A stretch of 64,000 nucleotides of DNA from JACMJL01 sp963791805 (GTDB lineage: Bacteria; Bacillota; Clostridia; Clostridiales; Clostridiaceae). Positions 1 through 9,992 of the stretch are shown piece by piece. The DNA lies in the NCBI GenBank assembly GCA_963791805.1, contig CAWBTU010000004.1:1116001-1180000 (forward strand), read 5' to 3'. The position numbers were made by a program, and so were the translations under genes. How positions within the stretch are numbered: position 1 is the first letter of the stretch; each line of letters begins with the position of its first letter. The notes under the pieces are model-generated. The model ran no database searches. It was not told where the DNA came from and saw only the letters and a program-made list of their open reading frames with translations.

Positions 1-825
1 TTTTCTAACATTGTACCATTTTATTTTTTTCTTAGCCCAGTAGCCAAACTCTTCTATATATGGAAGTACCTCTTTCTTAAAGCATTGAACATTTTCTTTT
101 ATGTATGTTTCATTTGGTGTCATACTTATTCCTACATTGGTTCTATATTTTACAGATATCTCATCTAAATAATAGATTTTACATCCCTCTCTAACCAACC
201 GCAACCACATAGGCCAATCCTCTATTAATCTATAATTTTCGTCAAAATAGCCATACTTATCAAATACTTCTTTTGTGAAACAAACACCAGGTGCTGGTAT
301 AAATGAGCCTATACATAATTGAATTAAACATTTTTGTTTGTCAAAATTAATTAAAGTAGCATTTAATATATTATTAAATACCTTGTTATATTCACTATCA
401 TTTAATACACTTAAATTTTCATCACATGCTACTACCTTAGATACAACTACAAGAGAATCATTTATTTCAATAAATTTCACAAATGCCGTAATAACTGTAT
501 CATTATAAAACGCATCATCTGCAGCAATTAACTTTATGATATTTCCTTTAGACATTTTTATAGCTTTATTTACATTTTTAACTGTACCTAAATTTTTTTC
601 ATTTTTATGAACTATTAAATTTTTTATGTTGCCTTTATTATTTTTTTCTATATAATCAATATAAATATTTTTATCGAATTTTTCTGTACTGTCATCACTA
701 ATTATTAATTCTATATTGGGATAGTCTTGTATCAATATTGAATCAATTGTATCGAATATATAGTTAAGATTTTTATACGAAATTATGATTATACTAACTA
801 GTTGATAACTGATATCTTCTTTCAT
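1..825 (-). CDS. Glycosyltransferase family 2 (3' end outside window)
   Basis: Reading the minus strand from the ATG at 825 gives an open frame to the window edge, about 275 codons. The N-terminus (VSIIIISYKNLNYIFDTIDS) is the GT-A nucleotide-sugar binding start of family 2 transferases. It is followed by an ISDDST acidic motif, then an AADDAF DXD-like metal site, and later an LIEDWPMWLRL segment matching the usual ED catalytic region. An AGGTGAT ribosome binding site lies just upstream. It would transfer a sugar to the lipid-linked polysaccharide repeat unit on the cytoplasmic face of the membrane. It is the most distal visible gene of the polysaccharide operon; the substrate cannot be read from the sequence. 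Confidence 0.85.
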   Translation of the reverse strand, partial: MKEDISYQLVSIIIISYKNLNYIFDTIDSILIQDYPNIELIISDDSTEKFDKNIYIDYIEKNNKGNIKNLIVHKNEKNLGTVKNVNKAIKMSKGNIIKLIAADDAFYNDTVITAFVKFIEINDSLVVVSKVVACDENLSVLNDSEYNKVFNNILNATLINFDKQKCLIQLCIGSFIPAPGVCFTKEVFDKYGYFDENYRLIEDWPMWLRLVREGCKIYYLDEISVKYRTNVGISMTPNETYIKENVQCFKKEVLPYIEEFGYWAKKKIKWYNVRK

Positions 826-857
826 TCTAGATCACCTTTCCCATTTATATTTATTAT

Positions 858-2354
858 TCATTTTTTATAACTCCTGGTAAGATGCCTAAAATTAGTAAAA
901 TGCCTACCCAATATAGAATGTTGGTTTTTTCTATTTTTCACAAAAAAACTAATAATCACAATAAGTATACTTGTCCAAATAAAATCTCTTATTAGTCCTG
1001 AAAAATAATTTCTCACTAACCATAATATATTGGGAAATAATATCATAAAAATAGACAAACGAATCCAATTTTTTCTCTTAATTGCATACTTTATATTTTT
1101 CGATACATATCCAACAATAAAGCCAATTATAATTGCAAAAAACGCCCCCAAATAATTAAAATTGTAATACAACTCACCTAAAAATGATCCACCTAATGCT
1201 ATGCCGTGGAAATGTGATTGAAATCCTGTTGAAGTAGTATATTCAAATGAAGTTCTAAACCCTTCTACAATTCCATTAATATTGGGAATTGCATTAAAAA
1301 AGCTGAATAAATAATTAATGCCATAAGTGGGTTTACCATATTTAGGGAACACAGAAATACTATAACAAAGTGTCAACATTGTTGAACCAAACTCTGCTAA
1401 TGCATCAAAAATAGGTGAATGCTGAAAAAATGAATTAATAAATTGTTTTAATAAATTAACTAAACTCATATTAGGTTGTGTTCTAATCCTACTCAAAAAT
1501 GTTAAAAAAGAAAGTCCTATATATCCCAAAAACGTAATTATTATCATATCCTTAATTTTAATTCTAATTTTTTTAATTACTTTAATGTATATATACATAA
1601 ACATTAATATGCTCATTACTGCTCTAGATCTATTACCAGAAGTCATTACGATTACCTCAAAAATCAATGAACTTAATAAGATGAATTTACAAGCTAATTT
1701 GTTCTTTTGAAGTCCAATAAGCATAATAAGAACACCATATTCAGCCATATTTGAAAAGGTTACAAGGATACCACCCCCTCTAAAATTAACCACATTATAA
1801 GTATCTAAATAACCGCCCATTGCATGTAACCGCAATCTTGAAATTTCCCAATAAAGTTTAGGCACTATACCAAAGCAAAATAGCACCAATCCAATTTTAA
1901 ATACATTTTTTAAATTTTCTTTATTTTGAATTTCATCACTAACCTGAATATCTTTTTTATTTTGAAGCCAAACTATAATAATACCTAATGTTATAAAAAA
2001 TATAGAAATACTAGTAAACATGCATGCCTTTTTTAATATATCAAATGGTATACTTCCAACCACATCAAAATCTGAATTATTTCTTATTTTAAAGGCATAC
2101 ATAAATACTTGACCAAAATAAAATATATAAGTAAGAATAATAAACATTATTGAAAGTGAAAATAAATCTTCACCTGCTCTTTTTATGTATATTATACTCA
2201 GAGTAATCTGAATGAGCGAAACAATAACATATGGTAAAATCCAATTTGTACTATTATTAATTATAATTAATGATAGTAATAGCATACATATATTGATTAA
2301 AATATAAATTCCCAAAAACTTGGTTTTGAAATAATTAGTATTTTTTGTTGTCAT
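858..2354 (-). CDS. Wzy-like oligosaccharide repeat-unit polymerase
   Basis: A polytopic membrane protein of 498 residues with about ten or more hydrophobic segments and a long extracytoplasmic loop around residues 330-400. This is the layout of O-antigen/capsule polymerases, which join lipid-linked repeat units outside the membrane. I start it at the ATG at 2354 (MTTKNTNYF), because the upstream in-frame TTG forms part of the TTGGAG ribosome binding site. It lies between glycosyltransferase genes on the same strand, as expected for a polymerase. Polymerases of this type share little sequence, so the call rests on topology and context. A flippase or ligase is the main alternative. Confidence 0.7.
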   Translation of the reverse strand: MTTKNTNYFKTKFLGIYILINICMLLLSLIIINNSTNWILPYVIVSLIQITLSIIYIKRAGEDLFSLSIMFIILTYIFYFGQVFMYAFKIRNNSDFDVVGSIPFDILKKACMFTSISIFFITLGIIIVWLQNKKDIQVSDEIQNKENLKNVFKIGLVLFCFGIVPKLYWEISRLRLHAMGGYLDTYNVVNFRGGGILVTFSNMAEYGVLIMLIGLQKNKLACKFILLSSLIFEVIVMTSGNRSRAVMSILMFMYIYIKVIKKIRIKIKDMIIITFLGYIGLSFLTFLSRIRTQPNMSLVNLLKQFINSFFQHSPIFDALAEFGSTMLTLCYSISVFPKYGKPTYGINYLFSFFNAIPNINGIVEGFRTSFEYTTSTGFQSHFHGIALGGSFLGELYYNFNYLGAFFAIIIGFIVGYVSKNIKYAIKRKNWIRLSIFMILFPNILWLVRNYFSGLIRDFIWTSILIVIISFFVKNRKNQHSILGRHFTNFRHLTRSYKK

Positions 2355-2388
2355 ATTTACAAACTCCAATTCACGATTATTAGTTATC

Positions 2389-3525
2389 TTAAATATACAT
2401 TTGTTCCAATTCGTTTGATACTTCTTTTATATTGAATCCAGCTTGTATAATTTCTTCACATGTATCAAGTCGCTTATAGTCATTGTTATATGTCAATATT
2501 TTTTCGGCCCAAAATCCAGCTTGTTTATTGAGTGAAATAAACTCAACTAAATCTGTAATTTTCACTTCATCTGGAACCCTATCTGATACAACACACTTTA
2601 TTCCAGTAGCCTGCGCTTCAATAGCAACCATTCCTAACCCTTCATAAACTGATGGGAAAACAAAAACATCCATTGCTTGTAACAAGTCTGATATATCAGT
2701 TCTCATACCCATAAAAATTACGCTTTTAAAAATGCCTTCTTTTTTAACCTTATCTCTTATATAACTTTCCAAACCATTGTCACCGCCAATAAGCATTAAA
2801 ATAGAATTTGTATTTTTCTCATTAATATTTTTAAATATATCTATGATAAAATCATGATTCTTTTCAGGCGAAAATCTTCCAATATGGCCAATAACAAATT
2901 TATCATTTATCCCAAGAGTATTTCGAACTTTCTCTCTCCTAATTGGATCAAATTCAAAATTTTTAACATCAATTGCATTATTAATAACTTTAGCGTTCAA
3001 TCTTTTATAAGATTTGCCATATAAATACTCATTTGCTTTAGATGAACAACCAAGTAAGAATGTTGCGTTTTGTATAATAAGTTTTTTCATATAAAACCTA
3101 TATACTAATCGCTTAATACTTGTTTTATTACAATCAAGTGAAGTATGACTATGGCTAATTCGTTTAACAATACCTTCATCTTTTGCAACTTTTAATATAA
3201 TACCATTAAGTAAAAAAACATGTGAATGAACAACATCATATTGACCTTTATTAATTATTTCTTTAACCTGGTACATAAAGTTTTTTGGCCCAACTTTTTT
3301 GGGGTCTTCTACTGTAAAAATTTTTCCACCCAATTGTAATATTTCATCATCATAGTCACACTTATCATCTATTCCATATAAACTGGAACAACATAAAAAA
3401 TCAAATTGAATCTTTGTTCTATCAATTCTCCTATATACATTCATTAAGAAAGTTTCTATTCCTCCTCTATTCATGCAAGATACTACTTGGAGCACTCTAG
3501 TGATTTTACGTTTTTCACTTACCAT
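2389..3525 (-). CDS. Glycosyltransferase family 4 (GT-B fold)
   Basis: A protein of 378 residues with the two-domain GT-B layout. The N-terminus (VLQVVSCMNRGGIETFLMNV) carries the glycine-rich acceptor loop. The C-terminal half has the donor-binding IGHIGRFSPEKNHDFI segment and the FPSVYEGLGMVAIEAQATG motif, whose spaced glutamates contact the nucleotide sugar in GT4 enzymes. A GGAGTGAT site precedes the ATG at 3525. It probably adds one hexose to the growing repeat unit. A gap of about 290 bp separates it from the upstream transferase, the largest gap inside this cluster. Confidence 0.85.
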   Translation of the reverse strand: MVSEKRKITRVLQVVSCMNRGGIETFLMNVYRRIDRTKIQFDFLCCSSLYGIDDKCDYDDEILQLGGKIFTVEDPKKVGPKNFMYQVKEIINKGQYDVVHSHVFLLNGIILKVAKDEGIVKRISHSHTSLDCNKTSIKRLVYRFYMKKLIIQNATFLLGCSSKANEYLYGKSYKRLNAKVINNAIDVKNFEFDPIRREKVRNTLGINDKFVIGHIGRFSPEKNHDFIIDIFKNINEKNTNSILMLIGGDNGLESYIRDKVKKEGIFKSVIFMGMRTDISDLLQAMDVFVFPSVYEGLGMVAIEAQATGIKCVVSDRVPDEVKITDLVEFISLNKQAGFWAEKILTYNNDYKRLDTCEEIIQAGFNIKEVSNELEQMYI

Positions 3526-3814
3526 TTTATATCACTCCATTTCATCCTTTAAGAATTCCCCGCTAATCTCTGTATTTCTCTACAGTCTTGTAGGTGCGCC
3601 ACCTATAACATGCTACTATCTGGAAGTTTCTAATTTGACCCAAAAACCATCTTTGCTAATATTTACCTTATAAATATCCCTTTATTTTAGCGTTGTCACA
3701 TAAAATCTATTTACTGTATTTATGTAAAAGCTTACTAATAACTTGATAAAAGATGGTCTTACATCATTTTTATTAATGTTTTTTTCATAATTGCACCATG
3801 TATAACTCACATAT
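3526..3814. other. Intergenic gap inside polysaccharide cluster
   Basis: No convincing gene on either strand. The only visible structure is a 15-bp palindrome (TAGGTG, CGC, CACCTA) at 3591-3605. It has no T-run, so it is a poor terminator candidate. Confidence 0.4.
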
Positions 3815-4627
3815 TCAACTTAACTTTGTAATTATAATTCTCCTAATGTATTTTCCCCAATAGAACACTCGTAAAAAAATATAAAACTTATTACTAATAA
3901 TTAAATCTCTTTTTAACTCTTTGATATTTTTTATATTTCCATCATACATTCCTTTTAGATTTGCTGACAAACCACTACATCCAAATGTAGGTTTGCCACT
4001 GCCACAAACAACCATCTGTACAGGCAAATGATAATAATTGTAATTAGTACATATTTTCAAGAAATAGTTTCCATCTTCGGCAAATTTTTGATTCTCATCA
4101 AAATAACCTATCTCATCAACAATTTTCTTTTTAAAAACGGCTGATGGTGTAACAGGGAAAAATTTCAAACATAAATCTTTTACACTAGCCTTGTAGAGTG
4201 TATCAACTTTTTTAAATAAAATACGCAAATTTACACCATTATAATCTCCCCCTAAGAAATCAATTTCAGGGTGTTCTTTTATAGTTTTCATCTGTGTCTC
4301 TATTTTATTTGGTAGCCATTCGTCATCAGCATCTAATAATGCTATATATTCACAATTAACCTCTTTTAATCCCGCATTACGAGCTGACGAAGCCCCTCCA
4401 TTTACTTTATCAATTATTTTTATAGGCATTTCCTTATGGGAATTTTCATATTCTTGAAGTACATTAAGAGAATTATCAGTTGAACCATCATTGACAATTA
4501 TAATCTCTGATATTAAATTTAATGCTGTTTGATTTCTAACTGATTCCACAGTACGAATAATCGTGTCTTCATTGTTATACATCGGAATAACAACTGACAC
4601 TCTATTTAATCCTAACTCTTTCAACAT
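3815..4627 (-). CDS. Glycosyltransferase family 2
   Basis: A family 2 transferase of 270 residues. The N-terminal RVSVVIPMYNNEDTI strand and IIIVNDGSTDNS motif bind the nucleotide sugar, and YIALLDADDEW holds the DXD metal site. An FAEDGNYFLKI segment near residue 190 corresponds to the catalytic ED region. The short tail has little hydrophobic character, so it is probably a soluble or peripheral enzyme. A GGAG site precedes the ATG. It follows the acetyltransferase gene by a short gap and so should be co-transcribed with it. Confidence 0.87.
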   Translation of the reverse strand: MLKELGLNRVSVVIPMYNNEDTIIRTVESVRNQTALNLISEIIIVNDGSTDNSLNVLQEYENSHKEMPIKIIDKVNGGASSARNAGLKEVNCEYIALLDADDEWLPNKIETQMKTIKEHPEIDFLGGDYNGVNLRILFKKVDTLYKASVKDLCLKFFPVTPSAVFKKKIVDEIGYFDENQKFAEDGNYFLKICTNYNYYHLPVQMVVCGSGKPTFGCSGLSANLKGMYDGNIKNIKELKRDLIISNKFYIFLRVFYWGKYIRRIIITKLS

Positions 4628-4643
4628 TTAATACTTTCTCCAA

Positions 4644-5243
4644 TCATTTCTTGATTTTTTCCCATTCACCAGTATCGCAGTTAAATTTTTTCACAACTAT
4701 TGCAGGCGACCCAGCAGCTATACAATTATCAGGAATATCTCTATTTACTACCGAATTAGCCCCTATAATACAACCATCACCAATCTTAACTCCTAATAAT
4801 ACGCAAACATTTTCTCCAATCCAGACATTATTCCCTATTGAAATAGGTCTAGTGTATAATGGTCTGTTATCAGGTATAACATTCGGCGATGAATGTTCAT
4901 CAATGTTAGAATACTCGCCATGACTAATATCACTAATATATATTTTAGATGCCATTAAGCAATTGTCACCTATTATTACTTTTTCTCCTGCTGCAATGTG
5001 TACATAATCACCAATCTTACAGTTACTACCTATTATAAGTTTCTTATCATCGCCTATTTTTGTATCAAACATTTCTAATCGGCAACTATATCCGGTAGTA
5101 AGACCTGCACCATATTGTAGAAACTTTTTACCTCGCACATATATTGGTCTACGTATTAAACGAGCGCCTTTATAAAATATTTTTGTATACGCAAGTGATA
5201 TTGCACTCTTAAATATTTCACCACCGCCGTATCCATTTTTCAT
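4644..5243 (-). CDS. Left-handed beta-helix (hexapeptide) O-acyltransferase
   Basis: A 199-residue protein whose residues about 70-185 show hexapeptide repeats (for example IGSNCKIGDYVHI, IGNNVWIGENVCV, IGDGCIIGANSVV), the trimeric left-handed beta-helix of the WbbJ/maltose O-acetyltransferase class. The ISDISHGEYS stretch supplies the likely catalytic histidine, and the end (DIPDNCIAAGSPAIVVKKF) is typical of the family. It probably acetylates a sugar of the surface polysaccharide using acetyl-CoA. It lies 6 bp after the preceding transferase gene on the minus strand. Confidence 0.87.
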   Translation of the reverse strand: MKNGYGGGEIFKSAISLAYTKIFYKGARLIRRPIYVRGKKFLQYGAGLTTGYSCRLEMFDTKIGDDKKLIIGSNCKIGDYVHIAAGEKVIIGDNCLMASKIYISDISHGEYSNIDEHSSPNVIPDNRPLYTRPISIGNNVWIGENVCVLLGVKIGDGCIIGANSVVNRDIPDNCIAAGSPAIVVKKFNCDTGEWEKIKK

Positions 5244-5249
5244 AACTAT

Positions 5250-6374
5250 TTACAGCTCCTTAATTATATCATTCAACTTTTCACTAAATGCTTCAATAGA
5301 AAACACTCTATCAAACATCTTCTTTGCATTTCCCCTCATAACAATCAATTCTTCCAGGTTATCATTAGCAACCTTAGCAGCTACATCTTCTACATTTTCA
5401 TTTGTAATATTAATCCCTATATTATACTTATCTACTATTTCAGCTGTATCAGCCTGTATATTGTTTATAACTGGTAATCCAGCCTGAAAATAGTCAATTG
5501 ACTTCATTGTAAGTCCTACACAGACAGTATCTTTCATAATATTTAATCCAAACTGGCATCTATCAAATATTTTTTGTTTTTCCTGTGAATCATATATTTT
5601 CCCGTGATATTCTACAATTGCACCTGTACTTTTAATCTCATTAATTAAAATATTCTTGCTCTCACCATCTCCAATAATATGAAGTGTTGTAGGTTTTATT
5701 TCATGTATTGATCTTACAAGTCCTTTTATCCTTGGAACATCTATTATATTATTTATTGAGCCTAAATAGCATAAATGAATTTCATCTTTACTTAATGCTG
5801 GATTTCTAACAATATTAACTTCTCTTCTTGCAAGGTATATAGTTTTAGTTTTAATTCCTTTTAGTTGTTTTTTCAAAACTTCTTGATACAAGTCACATTC
5901 TGTTATAACATAATCAGCGAATATCAAACTCTTATCTCGCATTAATCTCCAAAAATTAAATGGTGGCAAACCTTTAATTTTTCCAACAGGCATGGTTTCA
6001 GGCCAAAGGTCAATCAAATCAAAAATCAATTTCACATTGCTATGTTTCCTTTTATATTCAGCCGCAAACTTTACCAAAGAGTTTGGTGGTACCATTACGT
6101 ATAGTAGATCTGGTCTCAAATCTTCTACAAATTGAAAAGCTTTCTTTGCATAACAGTAATGCGATTTCATTCTAGCCACAGACATATTTTTATAGTATGG
6201 TTTTGATTCAATAAAAATAAAATTTTGTTTACCCTCGTACCGTTTAACTTTCTTAAAATGTCTAAAATCGGACTGTATAATTGAAACATCATAACCCTTA
6301 TCAATAAAAAAATCATGAAGTAAATCTATTCTCTCTTCATATGTATCAAAGCAATTGACTATTACTACCTTCAT
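5250..6374 (-). CDS. Glycosyltransferase family 4
   Basis: A 374-residue GT-B protein. The N-terminal VVIVNCFDTYEERIDLL strand starts the acceptor domain; LIFDLIDLWPETMP is typical of WbuB-like GT4 enzymes; the C-terminal domain has HLCYLGSINNIIDVPRI and TLHIIGDGES donor-site strands. Its ATG overlaps the stop of the upstream epimerase gene by 4 bp (ATGA), so translation is probably coupled. The role is sugar transfer in repeat-unit assembly, with unknown donor. Confidence 0.82.
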   Translation of the reverse strand: MKVVIVNCFDTYEERIDLLHDFFIDKGYDVSIIQSDFRHFKKVKRYEGKQNFIFIESKPYYKNMSVARMKSHYCYAKKAFQFVEDLRPDLLYVMVPPNSLVKFAAEYKRKHSNVKLIFDLIDLWPETMPVGKIKGLPPFNFWRLMRDKSLIFADYVITECDLYQEVLKKQLKGIKTKTIYLARREVNIVRNPALSKDEIHLCYLGSINNIIDVPRIKGLVRSIHEIKPTTLHIIGDGESKNILINEIKSTGAIVEYHGKIYDSQEKQKIFDRCQFGLNIMKDTVCVGLTMKSIDYFQAGLPVINNIQADTAEIVDKYNIGINITNENVEDVAAKVANDNLEELIVMRGNAKKMFDRVFSIEAFSEKLNDIIKEL

Positions 6375-7249
6375 ATTTCTCTATTCTCCAATTCCGTCAC
6401 CATAATCGATTCTGTCAAATCTCTAATTCTGTAATTATCTTTATAATCACTCATACTCTTCTCATATGACAAATTTCCAAAAGCTTTGTTTACTACACCT
6501 ACAAAATTACTCATGACCCTTAAAGCTGGATTAAACAACTTCGTTAGTATTATCTTTTTCCCATGTGCTTCTGCTATAAGCTTTACTAAATCTGAAGTCT
6601 TAACATACTCAATATTCTGTGGGAAGAATAATCCACTTTCCTCATTCTTAATCACAAGTCTAATAAATTCACAAAGGTTATCTATATGAAGTATACTTCT
6701 TTCATTATTCACATCAGGAAATATTGGCAATTTTTGAGACATTTTAGCTAATTTAGGATAGTTTCCTTTAGAGCCCTTGCCATAAATCATAGGTGGTCTT
6801 ACTACAACAACTTTAAATTTATCATCCTTCAAAGAAATAATTCCTTCTTCCGCTTGAAGCTTACTATTTCCATAATAGTTAGAAGGTTGAGGTATTGTAT
6901 TTTCATTTATAATTCTTTTATGCTTTACATCACTGCTATCACCATATACAATAATGCTGCTCATAAAAACAAACTGCTTAACTCCGTCTGCCTTAGCTTT
7001 TTTAGCAGTTTCTATTGTAAGATCTCGATTTACTTTATAATATAATTCTTCCATCTTAGGATCTGCTGAAACATGTGCTATCCCTGCCACATGAAACACT
7101 ACTTCAAACTCGGAAAAGTTTTTTTCTTTCCATGTGCCATCTATCATATCAACAGTATCAACTGAGTAATCCTCTGGCCACTGGCTTAACCACTTATCAA
7201 AAGATGAACCTATGTAACTGTTTGCCCCTGTAATAAGTATCTTTTTCAT
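6371..7249 (-). CDS. NAD-dependent sugar epimerase/dehydratase (SDR family)
   Basis: The Rossmann NAD-binding motif TGANSYIG is at the N-terminus, followed by an SSIIVYG segment and the catalytic YYGNSK (YxxxK), typical of extended short-chain dehydrogenases acting on nucleotide sugars. I choose the ATG at 7249 (MKKILITG), giving 292 residues, because the upstream in-frame ATG sits inside the AGGAAGAAGGTGA ribosome binding region. It probably makes an activated sugar for the neighbouring transferases. Whether it is a 4-epimerase, reductase or dehydratase cannot be read safely. Confidence 0.82.
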   Translation of the reverse strand: MKKILITGANSYIGSSFDKWLSQWPEDYSVDTVDMIDGTWKEKNFSEFEVVFHVAGIAHVSADPKMEELYYKVNRDLTIETAKKAKADGVKQFVFMSSIIVYGDSSDVKHKRIINENTIPQPSNYYGNSKLQAEEGIISLKDDKFKVVVVRPPMIYGKGSKGNYPKLAKMSQKLPIFPDVNNERSILHIDNLCEFIRLVIKNEESGLFFPQNIEYVKTSDLVKLIAEAHGKKIILTKLFNPALRVMSNFVGVVNKAFGNLSYEKSMSDYKDNYRIRDLTESIMVTELENREI

Positions 7250-7367
7250 ATAGTTCATCACCTTCTTCCTCATTTAATCCATCGCGCAAAATTATTTGCA
7301 TAGTTTTCTAACTACATATTGCATTTTTTAACTCTATCTCTACTTCTGCTTATACTAACATAAATTC

Positions 7368-7979
7368 TTACGCCTCTACATTTTCTTTCAATTCAATCTC
7401 TGTAACCTTCTTCTCTCCACCCTCAATAACGCCCTCGCGTCTTAAAACCTTAAATCCTGTCCAAACTAGTATCTTAAAATCAAACCTCACAGATTTATTT
7501 TTTAAATATTCCTCATCATAATGTGTCTTACCTGAATCATCTAGCATATCTCTCCCATTAACCTGAGCCCATCCAGTAACTCCTGGAAGCAATTTATGTA
7601 CTCCAGCTTGAGTTCTCAATTCCTTTAATTCATACTGATTAAACAACGCTGGTCTAGGTCCAACAAAGGTCATATCACCTTTTAAAATATTGATTAATTG
7701 AGGAAGTTCATCTAAACTTGTCTTTCTTAGAATCTTACCAAAACTAGTAATATAACCTTGTGTGCTATCAAACTTTTCAGTTGCCACATTAGGTGTTCCC
7801 ACCTTCATGGTTCTGAATTTATAAAATTTAAACAATACATTATCCTTACCTATTCTCATTTGCGTAAAAAATACTGGTCCCTTGGAATTCAACTTTATTA
7901 TTATTCCAATTATTATGAGTAGTGGTGACGCTATTAGCAATAAAAGTAAGCTGAACATTATATCAAGAATTCTCCTCAT
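7368..7979 (-). CDS. Initiating sugar-1-phosphate transferase (WcaJ/PglC family)
   Basis: A short bacterial sugar transferase of 203 residues. One N-terminal membrane hairpin (RRILDIMFSLLLLLIASPLL) is followed by the conserved GPVFFTQMRIGK, FYKFRTM, TSLDELPQLINILKGDM, FVGPRP and PGVTGWAQVNGR blocks. It attaches the first sugar phosphate to undecaprenyl phosphate, the committed step of polysaccharide synthesis. The ATG at 7979 is chosen because it has a G-rich site (GGGGGG) and avoids overlap with the dehydratase gene, which ends at 8005. It is paired with a CapD-type dehydratase, as in PglF/PglC pathways. Confidence 0.93.
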   Translation of the reverse strand: MRRILDIMFSLLLLLIASPLLIIIGIIIKLNSKGPVFFTQMRIGKDNVLFKFYKFRTMKVGTPNVATEKFDSTQGYITSFGKILRKTSLDELPQLINILKGDMTFVGPRPALFNQYELKELRTQAGVHKLLPGVTGWAQVNGRDMLDDSGKTHYDEEYLKNKSVRFDFKILVWTGFKVLRREGVIEGGEKKVTEIELKENVEA

Positions 7980-8004
7980 AATTACCCCCCATTTACTAAA
8001 TCCT

Positions 8005-9873
8005 TTATTCTTCTGCGCATGCTGCCACCATATCAAAATTTGTTCGTCGATATGTATGTACCAGCTCTTCCATTTTATTAATTATTGCTTCTGAGCTTTG
8101 TTCTTCAGCAATAGTTTTCAATTCAGCAAGTTTTATTTTTAGACCATCAAAGTCATCAAAGGTTGCTTTTCCTACAAAAATTTTTTCATGTACAGTTCTG
8201 CTTAAGCCTTCTTCCTCAGTCAAAACCTCTTCATATAACTTTTCCCCTGGTCTCAAACCAACGAACTGAACCTTAATATCCTCCTCTGGTTCAAAACCTG
8301 ACAATCTTATTAGGTCACAGGCTAGATCATATATTTTAACTGGCTCTTCCATATCCAAAACAAATATCTCTCCACCTTTAGCATAGGCACTAGCTTGAAG
8401 CACAAGTTGAGCAGCTTCAGGTATTGTCATGAAAAATCTATTTATTTCAGGATGTGTAACCGTTACTGGTCCACCTTGCGCTATTTGCTTTTTAAATAAT
8501 GGGATTACAGAACCATTACTACCTAATACATTACCAAACCTTACAGCCACAAATTGAGTATTACTTTTTTTATCTATTGATTGAACTATCATTTCACACA
8601 GTCTCTTGGTTGCACCCATTATATTTGTTGGGTTAACTGCTTTATCTGTTGAAATCATCACGAATCTTTCAACCTTATATTTATCTGCAAATTCAGCTAA
8701 GTTTAAAGTTCCGAATACATTGTTAAGCACTGATTCTGCAGGATTATCCTCCATTAAAGGTACATGTTTATGTGCTGCAGCATGGAAAATAACTTCTGGT
8801 TTATATTCTTCAAAGGTACTTTCTAATCTTCTTCTATCAGTTATAGAGGCTATAACACATTTTATGTTTATATTTATGTTTGAATACTTAAGTTCCTGTT
8901 GAAGCTCATAAACACCATTTTCATAAATATCAAATAGCACTACTTCCTTAGGTTTAAACTTTGCTATTTGCCTGCAGATTTCGGATCCAATTGATCCACC
9001 TCCACCAGTAATCATTACAGTTCTATTTCTTACATAGTGCTCTATACCTTCTGTATCTAATTGTACAGGTGGCCTTCCAAGCAAATCCTCATAGCTTACA
9101 TCTCTTACTTTTTTTAATGAAACCTTACCGTCTATTAATTCAAATATTCCTGGTATGATTTCTACCCTACAACCAGTTTTTTTACATATATTTAGCATTT
9201 CTTTTTTATTTTTGTAGTCTATTGAGGGTATCGCAAACAAAATAATGTCTACATTCTCATCTACTACTATATCTTCAATACAATTTCTATTTCCAAAAAT
9301 CTTTACTCCGCCAATACTTGTACCAGTTTTACTTCCATCATCGTCAATCAAAGCAACAGGCTTGTACCTCATTTCAGGATGACGCTTCATCTCCCTTATA
9401 GTCATGTTTCCCGCTGCTCCAGCACCTATTATCATTACACGCATAAAATCATTTTTATTAGATCTATCAAATAGTACAAGGCATTTCCTATATATTCTGA
9501 AGAAAACTCTAAAACCTACCACTAGAACTACAGTGAATATTCCTGCTAAAATGCTAACGCTAAAGGGCATTCTTTGCTTTACTATTGCCAAATATGCCGT
9601 AGTTGCTAAACTTGCAGTTATACAGCCTCCTACAGCTAATAAAAACTCATCTGCACTGGCGTAATACCATAGACTTTTATAAAGGTTAAACATATAATAA
9701 ACGCTTATATATATTAGTGTAATTATTATTGCATTGTGCCTAAATATAGAAACCTCATCATAAGGCAAATTAAAATTAAATCTAAAATAAAATGCTAAAA
9801 CATAAGCTAAATTTATTAAAATAACATCTATTAACATTAATATATACAACCTTGAAGCCTTAAGCCGTTGCAT
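8005..9873 (-). CDS. Membrane-bound nucleotide-sugar 4,6-dehydratase (CapD/PglF type)
   Basis: A 622-residue protein. Four membrane segments at about 10-150 are followed by a CoA-binding-like Rossmann domain (VMIIGAGAAGNMTIREM) and a second Rossmann domain (TGGGGSIGSEICRQI) with the FHAAAHKHVPLMEDNP, STDKAVNPTN and MGATKR blocks of polysaccharide-biosynthesis SDR enzymes. It likely converts UDP-GlcNAc to the 4-keto-6-deoxy sugar used for bacillosamine- or QuiNAc-type residues. The ATG at 9873 (MQRLKASR) has a strong AGGGGAG site; the GTG at 9897 lies upstream of that site. It is the first gene of the operon. Confidence 0.92.
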   Translation of the reverse strand: MQRLKASRLYILMLIDVILINLAYVLAFYFRFNFNLPYDEVSIFRHNAIIITLIYISVYYMFNLYKSLWYYASADEFLLAVGGCITASLATTAYLAIVKQRMPFSVSILAGIFTVVLVVGFRVFFRIYRKCLVLFDRSNKNDFMRVMIIGAGAAGNMTIREMKRHPEMRYKPVALIDDDGSKTGTSIGGVKIFGNRNCIEDIVVDENVDIILFAIPSIDYKNKKEMLNICKKTGCRVEIIPGIFELIDGKVSLKKVRDVSYEDLLGRPPVQLDTEGIEHYVRNRTVMITGGGGSIGSEICRQIAKFKPKEVVLFDIYENGVYELQQELKYSNININIKCVIASITDRRRLESTFEEYKPEVIFHAAAHKHVPLMEDNPAESVLNNVFGTLNLAEFADKYKVERFVMISTDKAVNPTNIMGATKRLCEMIVQSIDKKSNTQFVAVRFGNVLGSNGSVIPLFKKQIAQGGPVTVTHPEINRFFMTIPEAAQLVLQASAYAKGGEIFVLDMEEPVKIYDLACDLIRLSGFEPEEDIKVQFVGLRPGEKLYEEVLTEEEGLSRTVHEKIFVGKATFDDFDGLKIKLAELKTIAEEQSSEAIINKMEELVHTYRRTNFDMVAACAEE

Positions 9874-9960
9874 ATTATTCTCCCCTTTCGCTACCACCTG
9901 ACTGCCAAAACTTTTCCCATTTTAATCTTTATTATTTTAATTTATATTAAGTTCATTTAG

Positions 9961-9989
9961 ATTATACTTTATTTTTCGCACTTTATCAA
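9961..9989 (-). promoter_or_regulatory. Sigma-A promoter of the polysaccharide operon
   Basis: On the minus strand TTGATA (9989-9984) and TATAAT (9966-9961) are separated by exactly 17 bp, close to consensus. It lies about 90 bp upstream of the dehydratase start, so it probably drives the whole cluster. Confidence 0.75.
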
Positions 9990-9992
9990 TGA